Source: Ochotona curzoniae
Lineage: Eukaryota; Chordata; Mammalia; Lagomorpha; Ochotonidae
Reading direction: 5' to 3'
Assembly (NCBI RefSeq): GCF_017591425.1
Contig: NW_024467121.1
Coordinates: 17,744,707-17,808,706, forward strand
DNA length: 64,000 nt
A program made the position numbers and the translations under genes. The first letter of the stretch is position 1. The number at the start of each line of letters is the position of its first letter. Below are positions 62,645 through 64,000 of the stretch, piece after piece. Below the pieces are notes generated by a model, which did no database searches, was not told the DNA's origin, and worked only from the letters and a program-made list of their open reading frames with translations.

Positions 62645-62650
62645 ATTAAA
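62645..62650 (+). terminator. CELF2: Possible alternative CELF2 poly(A) signal (ATTAAA)
   Basis: ATTAAA sits in GGAGATTAAAAAAATGG and is followed within 20-40 nt by TTTTTGTGGCTTACTCTTGTGG, a U/GU-rich downstream element. It is a credible cleavage site about 430 nt before the distal one. Confidence 0.5.
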
Positions 62651-63076
62651 AAAATGGAAATTTTTGTGGCTTACTCTTGTGGGCCCCCTGACAATGACTG
62701 ACTTCAAGTTTGATTTCTGGTTGACAGGAAGAAAGTTGCTTTTCTTTTGAGAATTAAAAACTTTGGCTTGATTTCTTTTTCTCTTTGCTTATATCTAGCA
62801 TTTAGAATTTTGTCTTAAAATACAGCGGTAAGTTTCACTTTTTATTCTGTATTGTGCAGTTACACAATAAGGTAATTAGATTTAGAAGTACTCAGTCACT
62901 TTAAGTGGATAAATGTATTAGTTAAACTTTAGGGGTTTGCTTTTTTGCTGTTTAGATCAAAGTTTTTTCCAATTCTTCTGTCCTCATTGTGAACATAACC
63001 GTGTAGTTGAAACAGTCAAACTTATTTTTGTAATGTATGTTATTGTGTGATGCAGTTTTTTGCTTCTGTCTCCAAT

Positions 63077-63082
63077 ATTAAA
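63077..63082 (+). terminator. CELF2: Likely distal CELF2 poly(A) signal (ATTAAA)
   Basis: ATTAAA lies in CCAATATTAAACC and is followed 25-75 nt later by a GU-rich tract (about 63111-63150, with TGTTGTATTGTTGG and TGTGTTGGTG). That is the expected spacing for a cleavage site near 63100. It is the last good signal before the sequence loses its A/T-rich 3'-UTR character. Confidence 0.65.
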
Positions 63083-63100
63083 CCATTTTCCTAATACTTG

Positions 63101-64000
63101 TTTCTCTCTCTGCGTGTTGTATTGTTGGTAGTCATTATGTGTTGGTGATACATCTACACACTTCACTGTTTCACGTATCTGTTCTTTTCTCTATGTTGTG
63201 TAAAAAGATACAGTCGATTCCACCTAAGTGAATATCTGATTTGGGGGAGGGAAAACGCCCCGCCAGCCACCTTTAATTTCTGAACCACAGTACACCCTGA
63301 CCACTATTCCAAGAGGAATACACTCCTTCTATGGTTCACATCAGTAACTGCCTGCAGAGCTGTTACGACCTTTTGACCACACAGGCTCACTTCACCTTCT
63401 CTCCCCCCTCTCTAGTGTGCATACATAATCTGTAGTTCATAAGGTTTAAAAGCTACTGCCACATGGCCTTGAGACGATCTGGGCTCCCCTGTCTACCCAA
63501 GGCCACACACCCACAGACGTAGCATTACAGTCAAACTCCTGGTTATTAAGGGGGTGAACTCTCAAGGAAAAGATGTGCAAAGGATTAAACAAATCTGTGT
63601 GTTGGTACAGAAAAGTTAACTTTTTTCTTGGGGGTTAATGAATCAGGAGCATGTTGAATGATTAAAACTAACAGAAGAGCAAAGAAGTATTTCCAAGTGC
63701 TCAAACACTAGCTCTAATCAGCCTGGAGGGAGGGGTCAAGTTTCTCAAGCCCAAGTCCCCAGTCTGTTGTCCATTTGTACATGTGGAAGCTCAGAGTGCC
63801 ATAAGCATCCACACCCTCCCTCCCTCCTGGGTCAACACACTTAATAAGCCTTGTCTCCAAGTTATCAACAAAAGACAGCCATTCCTTACATGCCCTCTTA
63901 AACTGAAGCCACAAGCACTCCTCTTCCTATCTCCTAAGCTCAGGAATCTGACTGCTCTTAAAGTGCTCTTAAAAGATTCCATCAGTGTTTGCTCCCTGTG
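63101..64000. other. Sequence downstream of the CELF2 3' end
   Basis: No gene, SINE, LINE or clear regulatory motif is recognised in these 900 bases. It is less A/T-rich than the 3' UTR, with C/T-rich stretches near 63390-63420. Short ORFs here look like chance. Confidence 0.6.

Larger units (their letters stand above)
57715..63100 (+). other. CELF2: CELF2 3' untranslated region
   Basis: About 5.4 kb of T- and A-rich sequence follows the stop codon. It has no SINE or LINE insertion, in contrast to the introns, which fits a transcribed region under constraint. It contains an AATAAA-rich cluster (58440-58525), AATAAA at 62303, ATTAAA at 62645 and ATTAAA at 63077. AU-rich ATTTA motifs (for example near 58615-58625), many UGU/GU motifs that CELF proteins could bind, and several genomic A-runs of 9-15 are present. 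The A-runs near 59190, 59396, 60003, 61132 and 61469 could mis-prime oligo-dT cDNA. The end is placed at the last poly(A) signal with a GU-rich downstream element. Sites and the candidate 3'-UTR intron are listed separately. The exact 3' end is inferred. Confidence 0.8.

Overview
This window is mammalian nuclear DNA: long AT-rich introns, GT-AG splice sites, SINEs, LINE-1 fragments, MIR/L2 relics, an endogenous-retrovirus LTR and dinucleotide microsatellites. The commonest repeat is a roughly 330-bp tRNA-derived SINE ending in an A-tail. I recognise it as the lagomorph C-repeat (CSINE) type. Short LINE-1 3' ends also look lagomorph. The SINE copies differ somewhat from the rabbit C-repeat as I remember it, so a pika (Ochotona) is a better guess than a rabbit, but that rests on memory.

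The window carries one protein-coding gene on the + strand, the 3' part of CELF2 (CUGBP Elav-like family member 2, an RNA-binding splicing, mRNA-stability and translation regulator). Six coding exons lie at 2413-2476, 14027-14161, 42142-42261 (alternative end 42273), 49040-49237 (alternative start 49058), 53636-53779 and 57587-57714. Every intron interrupts a codon after its first base. Together they encode the last 262 residues: the Ala/Gln/Ser/Thr-rich divergent linker (exons A-D), then the third RRM (exons E-F) and the basic tail ending SKPY. RRM1, RRM2, the promoter and the start codon lie upstream of the window. Residues such as DILQMF, NVISAKV and IQAMNG match CELF2 rather than CELF1.

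The 3' UTR starts at 57715 and probably runs to a poly(A) site near 63100 (ATTAAA at 63077 followed by a GU-rich tract), with candidate earlier sites. The early 3' UTR contains a textbook donor 44 nt after the stop codon and a textbook acceptor at 59131-59132. This suggests an optional 3'-UTR intron placed where it should not trigger nonsense-mediated decay. From about 63100 to 64000 is gene-downstream sequence with nothing recognised.

Introns: 1-2412 (partial), 2477-14026, 14162-42141, 42262-49039, 49238-53635 and 53780-57586. They hold about 20 lagomorph SINEs (some nested), three lagomorph L1 3' ends, older L1M pieces at 33820-34920 and 38490-41555, an antisense solo LTR near 26691-26975, a DNA transposon split by a SINE at 34921-35605, MIR/L2 relics, (TG)n/(CA)n tracts and an exact 126-bp tandem duplication at 41220-41471. 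No second functional gene, tRNA, rRNA, CRISPR array or CpG island is supported. The points most worth checking are the in-frame alternative splice-site pairs between exons C and D and the candidate 3'-UTR intron.
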